Shown one piece after another: positions 45,629 through 54,927 of a stretch of DNA of 64,000 nt. The first letter of the stretch is position 1; every line of letters starts with the position of its first letter. This DNA comes from Rosistilla oblonga (GTDB lineage: Bacteria; Planctomycetota; Planctomycetia; Pirellulales; Pirellulaceae), in NCBI RefSeq assembly GCF_007751715.1, contig NZ_CP036292.1:124001-188000 (forward strand), read 5' to 3'. Position numbers and translations under genes: made by a program. The notes under the pieces are model-generated. The model was not told where the DNA came from, ran no database searches, and saw only the letters and a program-made list of their open reading frames with translations.

Positions 45629-47329
45629 ATGAAAAAACGTCCTGGCGGGATCATCCATTCGTATCAGAAATTTGATCCGGCGCAATTCCCTAGCCCGACG
45701 CAGCCGCCTCCCGATCTGGTCTCGTCGGCGTTTGAACACGCGATGATGTTCGGCAACTATCGCGAGTTGTCCGAAGAGGAATTGGCCCGCGCGGTGAAGT
45801 TGGATCCCAGCCAGATCGCCGGCCTTGGCCCGAGCATCGATATGCTGCGCCAGATGCTCGAAGAGCGGAAACGCAAGATCCTGGAGACCTACGAAACCGC
45901 GGCCGCTCAAAAGCGTGCCCGCTGCGCGTACCAACAGAGTGCCAGCGCCGTCCGTCCGCCCAAGGATCTGGAGAAGGCGTACCGCCGCGGGATCGCGGAG
46001 GAGCAGCCCTACGATCTGGAGCGGTTGTGGTATCAAGCCGACAGCGATCATTCTCCTTTTGCTCGCGGTCTGCTGGGCGTAATGCAACGGATGAATGACA
46101 AGCTGCTGATCGCCGAACTGGTCAGCAAATATGAGTTCACCGGCCGCGAACCGATGTCGGTCCCCAAGGCGTTGGAGATCAAGGAAGAGCTGGAGAAGAT
46201 CGATGAACTGCTGCGGCAGCTGGAAGAGGCTGCCAAGACTGCGCAGATCGGGATCATCGATATGGATCTGTTGCAAGAGTTCGCCGAGCCGGGCGATTTG
46301 AATGAACTCGAAGAACTCCGCCAGCAGGTCGAGAACTACATGCGCGAACAGGCCGAGCGTCAGGGGCTCGACCGCGATAACAAAACCGGCAACTATCGGC
46401 TGACACCGCAGGCTTACAAGCTGTTTCAGGGGAAGCTGCTGTCGCGGATCTTCAGCGACCTACAAGCCTCTCGCAGCGGCAGGCATCCCGACGCGGTCGA
46501 AGGGGACGGAGCTGTCGAATTACAGCAAACCAAGCCCTACGAATTTGGCGACAGCGTTGCCAACATTGACCTCCCGCAGACCGTCATCAACGCGTTGTTG
46601 CGGCATGGCGACACGCGGCCGCTGCAGTTGCGCAGCGAGGATATCGAAGTCCATCGAACGCGAAACCATCCCAAGTGCGCAACGTGCGTGATCATGGATA
46701 TGAGTGGTTCGATGCGGTACGACGGGCAATACATCAACGTCAAACGGATGGCGTTGGCACTGCAGGGACTGATCACCAGCGAATACCCTGGCGACTTCTT
46801 GCGGTTCATCGAGATGTACACCTTCGCCAAGATGCGGCACGCCAGCGAGCTGATCGAACTGATGCCCAAGCCGGTCACGATCCACGATCCTTGGGTGCGG
46901 TTGAGGGCGGACATGAGTCGCGAGGATATCAGCGAATCGCAGATCCATCCTCACTTCACCAACATCCAACGCTCGCTGCAATTGGCTCGGCAGAATCTGG
47001 TGACGACCGACACGCCCAACCGTCAGGTCGTTCTTATCACCGACGGCCTGCCGACAGCTCACTTCGAAGACAACCACCTGTTCATGCTCTACCCGCCCGA
47101 TCCGCAGACCGAACAGGCGACGATGCGTGAAGCGATGCTCTGCCATCGCGAGGGGATTACGATCAACATTTTCTTGATCCCCAGTTGGTCGCAGAGCGAA
47201 GAGGACATCCGGTTTGCGTATCGATTAGCCGAAAGCACCAAAGGCCGGGTGATCTTTACCAGCGGCAAAGACCTCGACCGCTTCGTCATCTGGGATTATG
47301 TCAGCAACCGCCGCGAGATCATCGGTTAG
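45629..47329 (+). CDS. VWA-domain protein, partner of the AAA+ ATPase
   Basis: 566 residues. A helical N-terminal half includes a coiled coil (residues about 175-215, KEELEKIDELLRQLEEAAK). The C-terminal von Willebrand factor A domain has a full metal-ion-dependent adhesion site: VIMDMSGSM, then the Thr region YTFAKMRH and VLITDGLPTAH. VWA proteins paired with MoxR/ChlI-type ATPases act as adaptors in metal insertion or complex assembly. It lies 202 nt after the ATPase in the same direction. No signal peptide is seen, so it is cytoplasmic. Confidence 0.88.
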   Translation: MKKRPGGIIHSYQKFDPAQFPSPTQPPPDLVSSAFEHAMMFGNYRELSEEELARAVKLDPSQIAGLGPSIDMLRQMLEERKRKILETYETAAAQKRARCAYQQSASAVRPPKDLEKAYRRGIAEEQPYDLERLWYQADSDHSPFARGLLGVMQRMNDKLLIAELVSKYEFTGREPMSVPKALEIKEELEKIDELLRQLEEAAKTAQIGIIDMDLLQEFAEPGDLNELEELRQQVENYMREQAERQGLDRDNKTGNYRLTPQAYKLFQGKLLSRIFSDLQASRSGRHPDAVEGDGAVELQQTKPYEFGDSVANIDLPQTVINALLRHGDTRPLQLRSEDIEVHRTRNHPKCATCVIMDMSGSMRYDGQYINVKRMALALQGLITSEYPGDFLRFIEMYTFAKMRHASELIELMPKPVTIHDPWVRLRADMSREDISESQIHPHFTNIQRSLQLARQNLVTTDTPNRQVVLITDGLPTAHFEDNHLFMLYPPDPQTEQATMREAMLCHREGITINIFLIPSWSQSEEDIRFAYRLAESTKGRVIFTSGKDLDRFVIWDYVSNRREIIG

Positions 47330-47360
47330 CCAAAGGCCGCCACCAAAAATACGGGCGCGA

Positions 47361-47431
47361 AATACCAGCACGAAGCGCGAGCGAGTGAACTCTCGAGAGA
47401 AAAATCACTCGCTTGCGCTTCGTGCTAGTAT
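47361..47431. repeat. 71-bp palindromic repeat, copy 1
   Basis: Two arms of about 28 nt (AATACCAGCACGAAGC... and its near complement) surround CTCTCGAGAG and an A-run. It can form a long hairpin. Confidence 0.9.
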
Positions 47432-47514
47432 GAGCGATGGTCGCCTTTCGCTCCGCGAAAGTGCGTCCGCGGCACATCCTCTCTCCCAAATCGCCGCCAA
47501 AAACACGAGCACGA

Positions 47515-47585
47515 AATACCAGCACGAAGCGCAAGCGAGTGAATTCTCGAGAGAAAAATCACTCGCTTGCACGTCGTGCTGGTAT
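47515..47585. repeat. 71-bp palindromic repeat, copy 2
   Basis: Same length and design as copy 1, with several changes such as TTCTCGAGAG in the loop. Confidence 0.9.
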
Positions 47586-47722
47586 GGGCACGCACTTTCG
47601 CGGAGCGAAAGGCGACCAACCAACCGATCATTCGTCATCAAGACAACATCGCTCGAGGAAGCGACTAAGGCCGGAGGCCGACACATCTCCTGCCGGGGTC
47701 GTAAGGCCCCGGTGCCATGCGA

Positions 47723-47793
47723 AATACCAGCACGAAGCGCGAGCGAGTGAACTCTCGAGAGAAAAATCACTCGCTTGCGCTTCGTGCTGTTAT
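47723..47793. repeat. 71-bp palindromic repeat, copy 3
   Basis: Nearly identical to copy 1. It ends 38 nt from the RND gene stop and could terminate it. Confidence 0.9.
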
Positions 47794-47830
47794 GGGCACG
47801 CACTTTCGCGGAGCGAAAGGCGACCAACTT

Positions 47831-50800
47831 CTACGACGCGATGCTGCTGGCGGAGTCGACGCGTGCCGGTTCGCTCTTGGTCGGCTTCATCAACCAACCG
47901 GGAAGCTTGCCCAGGTCGTCGAAGAAGGTATACAGCACGGGGATCGCCAGCAGCGTCAGGATCAACGACAGAGTCTGGCCGCCGGCGGCCAGCACCGCAA
48001 TCGAACGCCGCTCTTCGGCTCCCGGCCCCGTTGCGATCAACAGCGGCAGCAGACCGGCGACAAACGAAACCGTCGTCATCAGAATCGGACGCAAGCGGTC
48101 GCGGTTGGCTTGCATGATCGCATCGTGCCGGCCGATCCCTTGCGATCGCAGCGCGTTGGTGTGATCGACTTGCAAAATCGCCGCCTTCTTGACCACGCCA
48201 AACAGCACCAAGATGCCAAGCGCCGAATACAGGTTCAACGTCTCGCCGCCCCAATACAGACTGATCAAACCAAACGGAATCGCCAGTGGCAACGACAGGA
48301 GAATGATCAGCGGGTAGACCATGTTTTCGTACTGAGCCGCCAGCACGATGTACATGAAGATGAACGACAACACAAACGTCCAACCGAAGTCGGTGATCGT
48401 TCGTTCCAGCTCGCGGCCGCCGCCGAGGATCTCGTAGTTAAAGCCTTCGGGCAGACCGATTTCGTTTGCCACTTGCTCCATCGCTTCGATCCGGTCGGCC
48501 AACGCGTAACCGTTGGCGATGTTCGCTCGCACCGACACCATCCGCTGGCGACTCAAGCGGTCGATTCGCGACGCCGCCTGGCTGTATTCGAAATCGACAA
48601 CGTTATCGATCCGCGTCATCGAACCACTCAGCCCCGTCTCGATCGCCGCGACGACCAAATCATTCGCCGATGTGGTCGGCAGCATCGGATTGGTCCGCAC
48701 GTACAGCTGAGAGATCGATTGGATGTCGTTGCGGTCCAGACCGACAAGCCGCAGTTCGACATCGTAGGCGTCGCCCGCCGATTGATCCAAGTATCGCGAG
48801 ACGCGGTCGTCGCCGCCGACGGCCACTCGCAGTGTATCGGCGATCTCACGCACCTCGACCCCAAGCGCCGCCGCCCGCTGGCGATCGATCGACACCAGCA
48901 ACTCGGGGTTGTTGATCTGCAGCGTCGAATAGACGTCGACGATTCCAGGGATCTCTTTGACCCTAGCCTTCATCTTGTCGCTGAATTCCAGCAACTTCTC
49001 GGCGTCGGGGCCCATGATTGCAAAGTCGATATCGACGGGGGCTCCCTGCCGCAGCGAAGTCAGGTTGCGGACCGATAGCCGCAGATCTTTGATCGGAGAC
49101 AATCGCTTGCGGATCTCTCCCATCTTTTCGCGTTGAGTGAAGTTTCCGCGGAACGCAGCCTTCGGATCGCCAGTCAGCAAACCGTCCCACAGTCGTCCAA
49201 ACGAAAACGTTCTCTCGCGGCTGTCCTGCAATCGCACGAACATCTTTGCGCGGTTGACGTCGCCGTAGCCGCCGGTGCCGACGGTCGTCATCACCGCCTC
49301 GATGCCGTCGATCTTGTCGAGTTCCGCCTCCACGCGGTCGATCGTCGCTTGCATCGCCAGCAAGCTCGCTCCCGGTTTTGCCTCCGCTCGAATCTCGAAT
49401 TCCGATTCGTCGACGTTCAACGGGATGTAGTCGCGGCGCACCCATTGGCTCAGCGGAATGTTCGACGCGATCACCAGCACCACAACAACTAACACCAGCC
49501 AGCGGAACCGCAGCGCCCGGGCCAGCATCCACAGATAAGCTCCCTCGATCCAGGAGTAGACGCCGCCACGGGATTTGACCGCCGCACTCTTTTTCGACTT
49601 GCCGGACTCGTCTTCGGTCGGCTTGTCGATCGGCCGCAACAGCTTGCTGCACATCATCGGCGTCAGCGAAAAACTGACAAGCATCGAGATCAGGATCGCC
49701 ACGGTCGCTGTCACACCAAACTCGAACAGCAACCGTCCCGTAACGCTCGACAGGAACGAGACCGGCAGGAAGACGATCACCAGCGAGATCGTTGTCGCCA
49801 GGACCGCAAGTCCGATCTCTTTCGTTCCCGTCACGGCGGCTTCCGCCGGCGCCATCCCCTTCTCTTCGATGCAGTGGAAAACGTTTTCGAGAACTACGAT
49901 CGCATCGTCGATCACCACGCCGACCATCAACACCAAAGCCAGCATCGTGACGTTGTTCAACGTGAAGCCGAACCATTTCATGAACGCAAACGTCGCGATG
50001 ATCGATGCCGGGATCGCCACCGACGCGATGATCGTCGACCGCCACGATCGCATGAACAGCATCACCGTCAAGCAGGCCAGGATGCTGCCGGAGATCAGGT
50101 GGCGTTCGATCTCGTGCAACGCTTCGACGATGTAACGCGATTGATCTTGAATGACTTCGACGCGGATATCGTCGGGTAACAGTTCCTGGCTGCGCGGCAA
50201 TTGCTCTTTGATCGCGTCGATCACCGCGACCGTGTTCTCGCCGCTCTGGCGTTGGATCTCCAACAGGACCGCCGGCTGGCCGTTGAGCCGAGCGAGCGTG
50301 CGGACCTCTTTGGTTCCGTCGGTCACCGTCCCTAATTCGCTCAACCGCACCGCGGTGTCGCCGACCGTGGCGACCGTCAGATCGGGAAACCGGTGCGATT
50401 CGGAGATTCGCCCCAGCGTTCGCAGCGACCGTTCGCGTTGCCCTTCGTTCATCAATCCGCCCGGCACCTCGGCGTTCTGACGCACCAAGGCGTCCCGAAC
50501 CTGCAGGATCGACAGCCGGTGTGCCGCCAGCCGCCGAGCGTCGATGTCGACCTGGATCGCCCGGTCGGCCGCTCCGGAGATTTTCACCTCACCGACGCCG
50601 CTGGAGGATTCGATCACGTTTTTGACATATCGATCCGCCATCACGTACAGTTCCCGAGCCGACCGCGGGCCCGAGACGGCCAGCGTCATGATCGGCGACG
50701 AATCGAGATCACGCTTCTGCACGATCGGTGGATCGATCCCCGGCGGCAACAGATTGGCGACTCCCGCCACCGCATCGCGAACGTCTTGAATCGCCGCATC

Positions 50801-51106
50801 GATGTCGCGATCCAGTTCGATGGTGACGATCACAAACGAGCGACCGTTGGCCGAGATCGATCGCAGTTCGTCGATCCCCGCGACCGTCGCAACCGCGTCT
50901 TCGATGACGCTGCTGACCTCCGATTCCACCTCCTCTGCCGCCGCGCCGAGATACGTCGTGCGGACAAAGACCTGCGGCATGTCGAGGTTCGGGAACCTGT
51001 CGACGCCCAGCTGTGGAAACGCAACAGCTCCAGCGACGACCAACGCAGTGATCAACATCAAAGCGAAGACCGGACGCTTTACGCAAACTTCAGCTAGCCA
51101 ATACAA
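47831..51106 (-). CDS. RND (HAE-1) efflux transporter, AcrB-like
   Basis: 1091 residues with the twelve-helix, two-porter-domain plan of AcrB/MexB. TM1 starts at residue 12 (PVFALMLITALVVAGAVAF). The TM4 proton-relay Asp pair is in MVGVVIDDAIVVLENV near residue 400, and the late helices contain GWTFVLSFIFMYIVLAAQYE and GILVLFGVVKKAAILQVDH. It exports drugs or other amphipathic compounds from the inner membrane and periplasm using the proton gradient, with the adaptor encoded directly upstream. No outer-membrane TolC-like gene is adjacent. Confidence 0.93.
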   Translation of the reverse strand: MYWLAEVCVKRPVFALMLITALVVAGAVAFPQLGVDRFPNLDMPQVFVRTTYLGAAAEEVESEVSSVIEDAVATVAGIDELRSISANGRSFVIVTIELDRDIDAAIQDVRDAVAGVANLLPPGIDPPIVQKRDLDSSPIMTLAVSGPRSARELYVMADRYVKNVIESSSGVGEVKISGAADRAIQVDIDARRLAAHRLSILQVRDALVRQNAEVPGGLMNEGQRERSLRTLGRISESHRFPDLTVATVGDTAVRLSELGTVTDGTKEVRTLARLNGQPAVLLEIQRQSGENTVAVIDAIKEQLPRSQELLPDDIRVEVIQDQSRYIVEALHEIERHLISGSILACLTVMLFMRSWRSTIIASVAIPASIIATFAFMKWFGFTLNNVTMLALVLMVGVVIDDAIVVLENVFHCIEEKGMAPAEAAVTGTKEIGLAVLATTISLVIVFLPVSFLSSVTGRLLFEFGVTATVAILISMLVSFSLTPMMCSKLLRPIDKPTEDESGKSKKSAAVKSRGGVYSWIEGAYLWMLARALRFRWLVLVVVVLVIASNIPLSQWVRRDYIPLNVDESEFEIRAEAKPGASLLAMQATIDRVEAELDKIDGIEAVMTTVGTGGYGDVNRAKMFVRLQDSRERTFSFGRLWDGLLTGDPKAAFRGNFTQREKMGEIRKRLSPIKDLRLSVRNLTSLRQGAPVDIDFAIMGPDAEKLLEFSDKMKARVKEIPGIVDVYSTLQINNPELLVSIDRQRAAALGVEVREIADTLRVAVGGDDRVSRYLDQSAGDAYDVELRLVGLDRNDIQSISQLYVRTNPMLPTTSANDLVVAAIETGLSGSMTRIDNVVDFEYSQAASRIDRLSRQRMVSVRANIANGYALADRIEAMEQVANEIGLPEGFNYEILGGGRELERTITDFGWTFVLSFIFMYIVLAAQYENMVYPLIILLSLPLAIPFGLISLYWGGETLNLYSALGILVLFGVVKKAAILQVDHTNALRSQGIGRHDAIMQANRDRLRPILMTTVSFVAGLLPLLIATGPGAEERRSIAVLAAGGQTLSLILTLLAIPVLYTFFDDLGKLPGWLMKPTKSEPARVDSASSIAS

Positions 51107-51227
51107 AGCTCTCGTTCCCTATGAGCGACTATTTTGAGTGGGGTATTAGCCCCAGAGAAATTACACGGCGGGCGGGATTCCGAAGAGCGTTGAAAAACAT
51201 CGCCCACCGGTTGATCGTCTTGTTGCG

Positions 51228-52457
51228 TTAAGGCTTGATCTTCGCGATCCGACCCTGCGACGCGTCGCGCAAGATCACGTCTCCCGATTGCAGCCCTTGC
51301 AGAACTTCCAGCTGTCCGTTACGGCGTTTTCCGATCAGCACCTCCTGCTCGACAAGTTCGCCGTCTACAACCTTCCAGGTCTTTTCCGCTCCCGCGAATT
51401 CGTTGATCGCCGATTGCGGGACGACCAAGCCGGTGGCGTCGTCGTCGACCACGATCTCCGCTTCGGCAAACAGTCCGCCTCGCAGCTCCTGGCCCTCGTT
51501 TTCGATCTCCGCCTCGAAGACCAACGAACGACTCTGCTGATCCAGCATCGGGCTGATTCGCGTGATCGTCGCCGTCCGCGGCTCCGGGACCGATTCGATT
51601 TGCAGCCGTACCTGTTGGCCCAACGAAAGTGCCTGAGCGCGTCGCTCGGGAACCGAGCTGCGGAAACGCAGCGGCGAGGTGCGGACGACGACAGCGATAC
51701 TCTGGCCTACCGAGATGTAGGACCCTGGTGCGGTCAGCCGTTGGTGAATGAAACCCTCCAGCGGCGAGCGGATGATCGCGTCGGTCAACTGGTTGCGGGC
51801 GAGCGACAGTTCGGCTTGGTAGCTGCCGATCGCGGCGATCTTTTCGTAGACGCCGTTCAGTGCCGAAGCGTAGCGAGCTTCGGCGACCCGTTCCGCAGCC
51901 GCGGCGAGTTCGTATTCGCCTTCGGAGACAGCCTTCTGAACTCTCAGGCTCTCGAGTCGCTTGAGGCTGCTTTGCGCTTCTTCCCACAGCGCCCGCTGCT
52001 GGCGGACCGGCGGAGCGTTTTCGGGATTTAATTCGGAGACCGGCACGCCGGCTCGCAACCCAACCGCCGCGCGAGCTTGTTCCAATTGAGCTTCGGTCTG
52101 GTCGACCTTCAGTTGAAATTCGGCTTGGTCCAGCGTCACCAACGGATCGCCGACGTTGACATAATCGCCCAGGTCGACATGCACCTCCGCCACACGGCCG
52201 GCGACCTTCGCCCCCACGACCGATTCTTCGTCGGCATCCAAACTCCCCTGGCTGCGAACGATCGTCGGCCACGGCTGCAGTGCCACCGTCATCAACTCCG
52301 CCTCGATCGTCTCCAGCGGTTCCGGCTTCGGTTCGGACTTCATTGCCGCTGCGGGAGAATCGCAGCCCGTCGCCGCCACCAGCAGACTCAGGCAGGCAGC
52401 AACACCGATGCAGTGCGCGCGAGGGGAAACGATGGATGACAGCGTGGGAACATGCAT
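51228..52457 (-). CDS. RND periplasmic adaptor (membrane fusion protein), lipoprotein
   Basis: About 409 residues from MHVPTLSSIVSP. A lipoprotein-type signal (GVAACLSLLVAATGC) leads into a lipoyl-like half-motif (VGAKVAGRVAEVHVDLGDYV), a long coiled-coil hairpin (residues about 130-230), the second lipoyl half (DAIIRSPLEGFIHQRL), a beta-barrel and the membrane-proximal domain. It links the RND pump (121 nt downstream) to an outer-membrane channel. The frame is open to 52655, but the signal places the start at 52457. No regulator gene is adjacent. Confidence 0.9.
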   Translation of the reverse strand: MHVPTLSSIVSPRAHCIGVAACLSLLVAATGCDSPAAAMKSEPKPEPLETIEAELMTVALQPWPTIVRSQGSLDADEESVVGAKVAGRVAEVHVDLGDYVNVGDPLVTLDQAEFQLKVDQTEAQLEQARAAVGLRAGVPVSELNPENAPPVRQQRALWEEAQSSLKRLESLRVQKAVSEGEYELAAAAERVAEARYASALNGVYEKIAAIGSYQAELSLARNQLTDAIIRSPLEGFIHQRLTAPGSYISVGQSIAVVVRTSPLRFRSSVPERRAQALSLGQQVRLQIESVPEPRTATITRISPMLDQQSRSLVFEAEIENEGQELRGGLFAEAEIVVDDDATGLVVPQSAINEFAGAEKTWKVVDGELVEQEVLIGKRRNGQLEVLQGLQSGDVILRDASQGRIAKIKP

Positions 52458-53072
52458 GGCAGGCCGGTGGGAGCGAGGCGGGGAGAGCTTTTGCAGCGGG
52501 GGGCGTTCTCGCCGATGGAATCGCAATCGGCACCACATCCCTGCAGTGGGTAATCTTAAACAACCCCGCAAGACGTAAATCAGACCGCGCAAAAACCCAA
52601 AAACGGCAAAAAGCGAACCTCTATTTAAATCGTTTAGGAGCGATGAATCAAGCAAATCCCGCCGCGAACTTATGTCCTCGGCTGCACCTGGAGTTACATG
52701 CCTTTGCTAGCGATTAGCCCCCTCCCATTGGAAACGCAGTGCCAACTGCCAGGCCCCCCCAGCAGCGAAAATCCCGATTTCTGCGAACCGCCACCGGCGG
52801 CAGCGTCTCTTCTGGATCGCAGGCGAACCGAGCAGTTGCGTTTGGGAACCGCCGATCCTAGCGGCAACGGCGGTCATTACGGCACCATCGCTCCAAGAAA
52901 ATCCGAAATGGGCGATCGAATCGGGGGAAAGCACTGCTTGAGTCGAGGGATTGATGGCAACCTGCCGCGTAAGCGAGGGCACTCTGAAGCCTCGCGTACC
53001 CGTCGGGTTACCACTTCCCGCAACGTGCCCGTTTGAAAAAGAGATTTGCCCCAATAGAATCGGGAGTCCGGC
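52458..53072. other. Intergenic region upstream of tRNA-Arg
   Basis: About 615 bases. A minus-strand frame of 132 codons (52707-53105) has no recognisable motif and overlaps the tRNA promoter, so I do not call it. An AT-rich ATTTAAATCG near 52622 may belong to the pump promoter. Confidence 0.4.
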
Positions 53073-53101
53073 TTGCCAGCGTAAATCAAAAAAGCTATGC
53101 T
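53073..53101 (+). promoter_or_regulatory. Promoter of tRNA-Arg
   Basis: -35 TTGCCA (53073-53078), a 17-nt spacer and -10 TATGCT (53096-53101), ending 13 nt before the mature tRNA. This is the best sigma-70-type promoter in the window. Confidence 0.75.
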
Positions 53102-53114
53102 TCATCGCAGCAAC

Positions 53115-53188
<74 letters not shown>

Positions 53189-53194
53189 TAAATG

Positions 53195-53236
53195 CCCACT
53201 CCTGACGTGTCTTGACATGTCTCGGGTGGGTTTTTT
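53195..53236 (+). terminator. Likely rho-independent terminator of tRNA-Arg
   Basis: CCCAC (53195-53199) pairs with GTGGG (53226-53230), with the inner pair GACGTGTC/GACATGTC extending the stem, followed by TTTTTT. Confidence 0.65.
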
Positions 53237-53613
53237 CTTGGCTTTTTGCCATCGTGCCCCCTCGGGACACTTCCCGCCCCGGCAGAGTTGTTACCACCGG
53301 CGTTACCACCGGCGTTACCACGGCGCGGGGGTCGATTCGCTTCATTTGTGCCGGGTTTCTCGGGTGTTTTCACCGCTTCGGCAAAGTCGGCTTCGGTCGT
53401 TTGCAGGTAGTGCGTTTCAGCAACCGCACCGGAGTGCCCGAACCAGTCGTTTAGGACGTGGTTAGCGTGGCGGCCAGGATCTTCTTTATCACCGCGCCAT
53501 CTATATCAGTCTAAAAAGAGGATCGCGGTGAACGACCATAGGGTGGACTCCTCGTCAGTACAGACGCCTTTCAAGTGATGCTTGATCGCACCTTCGCAAG
53601 CAACGTTGCGAAA

Positions 53614-54435
53614 CTACAGTTCACGTTTTAGCGCCAGCAACGCACTGGGGTGATCCGTATAGATACGCTGGACTCCAATATCGAGCAATTTGGACATCAT
53701 GGACTGATCGTTGACAGTCCACGCTCCGGCTTCCAGCCCCGCAGCTTTGATCTTTTGAACCTTCTCCGGGGTGATAGCGCTGTACTGAAGCACAAGGGAT
53801 TCAAAACCGTGTTGTTTGGCGATGCGAATGTCGTCGTCGATGTTCGTTCCGGCACCCCGATCCCAGAAGACTGGGATTTCTGGAGCGAGTTGCTTTACCT
53901 CGGTCATGAATTGCAGGTTGCCGTCGTTAAAGCCAACCCAACGCTCGGCCTTTAATTCCTTTACCAGTTCAACGGCCTCGGCCACACAATCCATCTTGGG
54001 CTGTATCGAGACCCGAGTGCGGTTCTGCTTCATGACCAGCCGCAGTACATCTTCCAGCAGCGGAATACACTGCGCCGGACATTCCTCCACCGTATTGCCG
54101 GATCGTCGCCGGAACGCCGTGGCAACATCCACCGCCAGCAATTCCTCGTAGGTTGAATCAGGTACCCTAACGTTTTTGTCGCCAACACGCTCTGTGGTCT
54201 TGTCGTGGGTCACAACCAGTCTGCCATCCTTCGTGCGAAAGATGTCGAGTTCGATCCAATCAGCCCCGACTTCCATACCACTCTTGAATGCAGACAGCGT
54301 GTTTTCGGGGAAATCACCGGAGTTGCCGCGGTGAGCCGTCACTCCATTTGCAAGAAATTCGTCGGTAGCGTCCACAGCAAAAAACACCTGCCCGAAGGCT
54401 AGTAGCAAAACCGATAGGAATTGAGTTGCCGTCAT
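53614..54435 (-). CDS. Secreted glycerophosphodiester phosphodiesterase
   Basis: 273 residues. A signal peptide (FLSVLLLAFGQVFFAVDA) is followed by the GDPD fold: VTAHRGNSGDFPENT (catalytic His-Arg and Glu), WIELDIFRTKDGRLVVTHD (metal Glu/Asp and second His), and the C-terminal GAWTVNDQSMMSKLLDIGV with IYTDHPS. The enzyme hydrolyses glycerophosphodiesters to glycerol-3-phosphate and an alcohol in the periplasm. Its ATG (54433-54435) overlaps the stop of an upstream truncated frame (TAATG). Codon use is less GC-rich than the core genes, in line with an island origin. Confidence 0.88.
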   Translation of the reverse strand: MTATQFLSVLLLAFGQVFFAVDATDEFLANGVTAHRGNSGDFPENTLSAFKSGMEVGADWIELDIFRTKDGRLVVTHDKTTERVGDKNVRVPDSTYEELLAVDVATAFRRRSGNTVEECPAQCIPLLEDVLRLVMKQNRTRVSIQPKMDCVAEAVELVKELKAERWVGFNDGNLQFMTEVKQLAPEIPVFWDRGAGTNIDDDIRIAKQHGFESLVLQYSAITPEKVQKIKAAGLEAGAWTVNDQSMMSKLLDIGVQRIYTDHPSALLALKREL

Positions 54436-54543
54436 TACTTTTCTACTTCCTTAATCGTGAACCCGGATTCGTCACCTTGATGAAAGAAGATCATACCATC
54501 GATCGTGTCTCCTTCGGTGGTCGGGCAGTCAGGGTGGAATGCT
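54435..54543 (-). pseudogene. C-terminal fragment of a gene coupled to the phosphodiesterase
   Basis: About 35 codons (AFHPDCPTTEGDTIDGMIFF and HQGDESGFTIKEVEK) end in TAA that overlaps the phosphodiesterase ATG by one base. An in-frame TAG lies just upstream and an IS3 remnant begins at about 54554, so the gene appears cut by that insertion. The family is not recognised. Confidence 0.5.
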
Positions 54544-54553
54544 CCCTAGCTCC

Positions 54554-54927
54554 TGATCCACGTACCATGAAAGTCTAAAGCCAGCCCTGGCCGAGGACTT
54601 TCTATCATGAAGAAACGACGACACGATCTCGAACAGATCATCAAAGATCTGCGCGACGCAGATGCCATGCATGCCGCTGGCGCAGCCAGTACGGCGGCGT
54701 GAAAAGGTGAAGTGGCTAAGCGTCTCAAGGCACTTGATGAAGTGATCAACCGGCTCAAGAAGATGGTGGCCGACCAGACCTTGGATATATTAGATGATGA
54801 AGTAAATCACCAAGGGAAGCCGACGCCCCCGCAATCGCGCCGCGCGGCAGTGGCAACGTTTCAACATAAGTTCGCTCTGTCGCAGCGACGTGCCGTCCGC
54901 ATGCTCGATCAACCGCGATCGAGTTAG
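54554..54927 (+). pseudogene. Degenerate IS3-family element (orfA-orfB remnant)
   Basis: From ATG at 54607, MKKRRHDLEQIIKDLRDADA matches the OrfA N terminus of IS3-family transposases. The frame then breaks at TGA, and the next frame (54712-54927) reads AKRLKALDEVINRLKKMVAD (OrfA zipper) followed directly by SRRAAVATFQHKFALSQRRA and VRMLDQPRSS, which matches the start of OrfB. The helix-turn-helix middle and nearly all of OrfB are lost. TGATCCACG at 54554 is a plausible left end. It is a different subgroup from the intact element at 42202-43487. Confidence 0.75.

Larger units (their letters stand above)
47330..47830. other. Convergent intergenic region filled by palindromes
   Basis: 501 bases between the convergent VWA and RND genes. 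It contains the three 71-bp palindromes listed separately and three copies of a CGCCTTTCGCTCCGCGAAAG word (47441, and inverted near 47595 and 47803). No gene is seen. Confidence 0.8.

Noticed and set aside
47717-49078. 453-codon frame on the plus strand
   Set aside because: Begins in a palindromic repeat and runs antisense to the RND transporter.
52707-53105. 132-codon minus-strand frame upstream of tRNA-Arg
   Set aside because: No motif, no ribosome site, and it overlaps the tRNA promoter.
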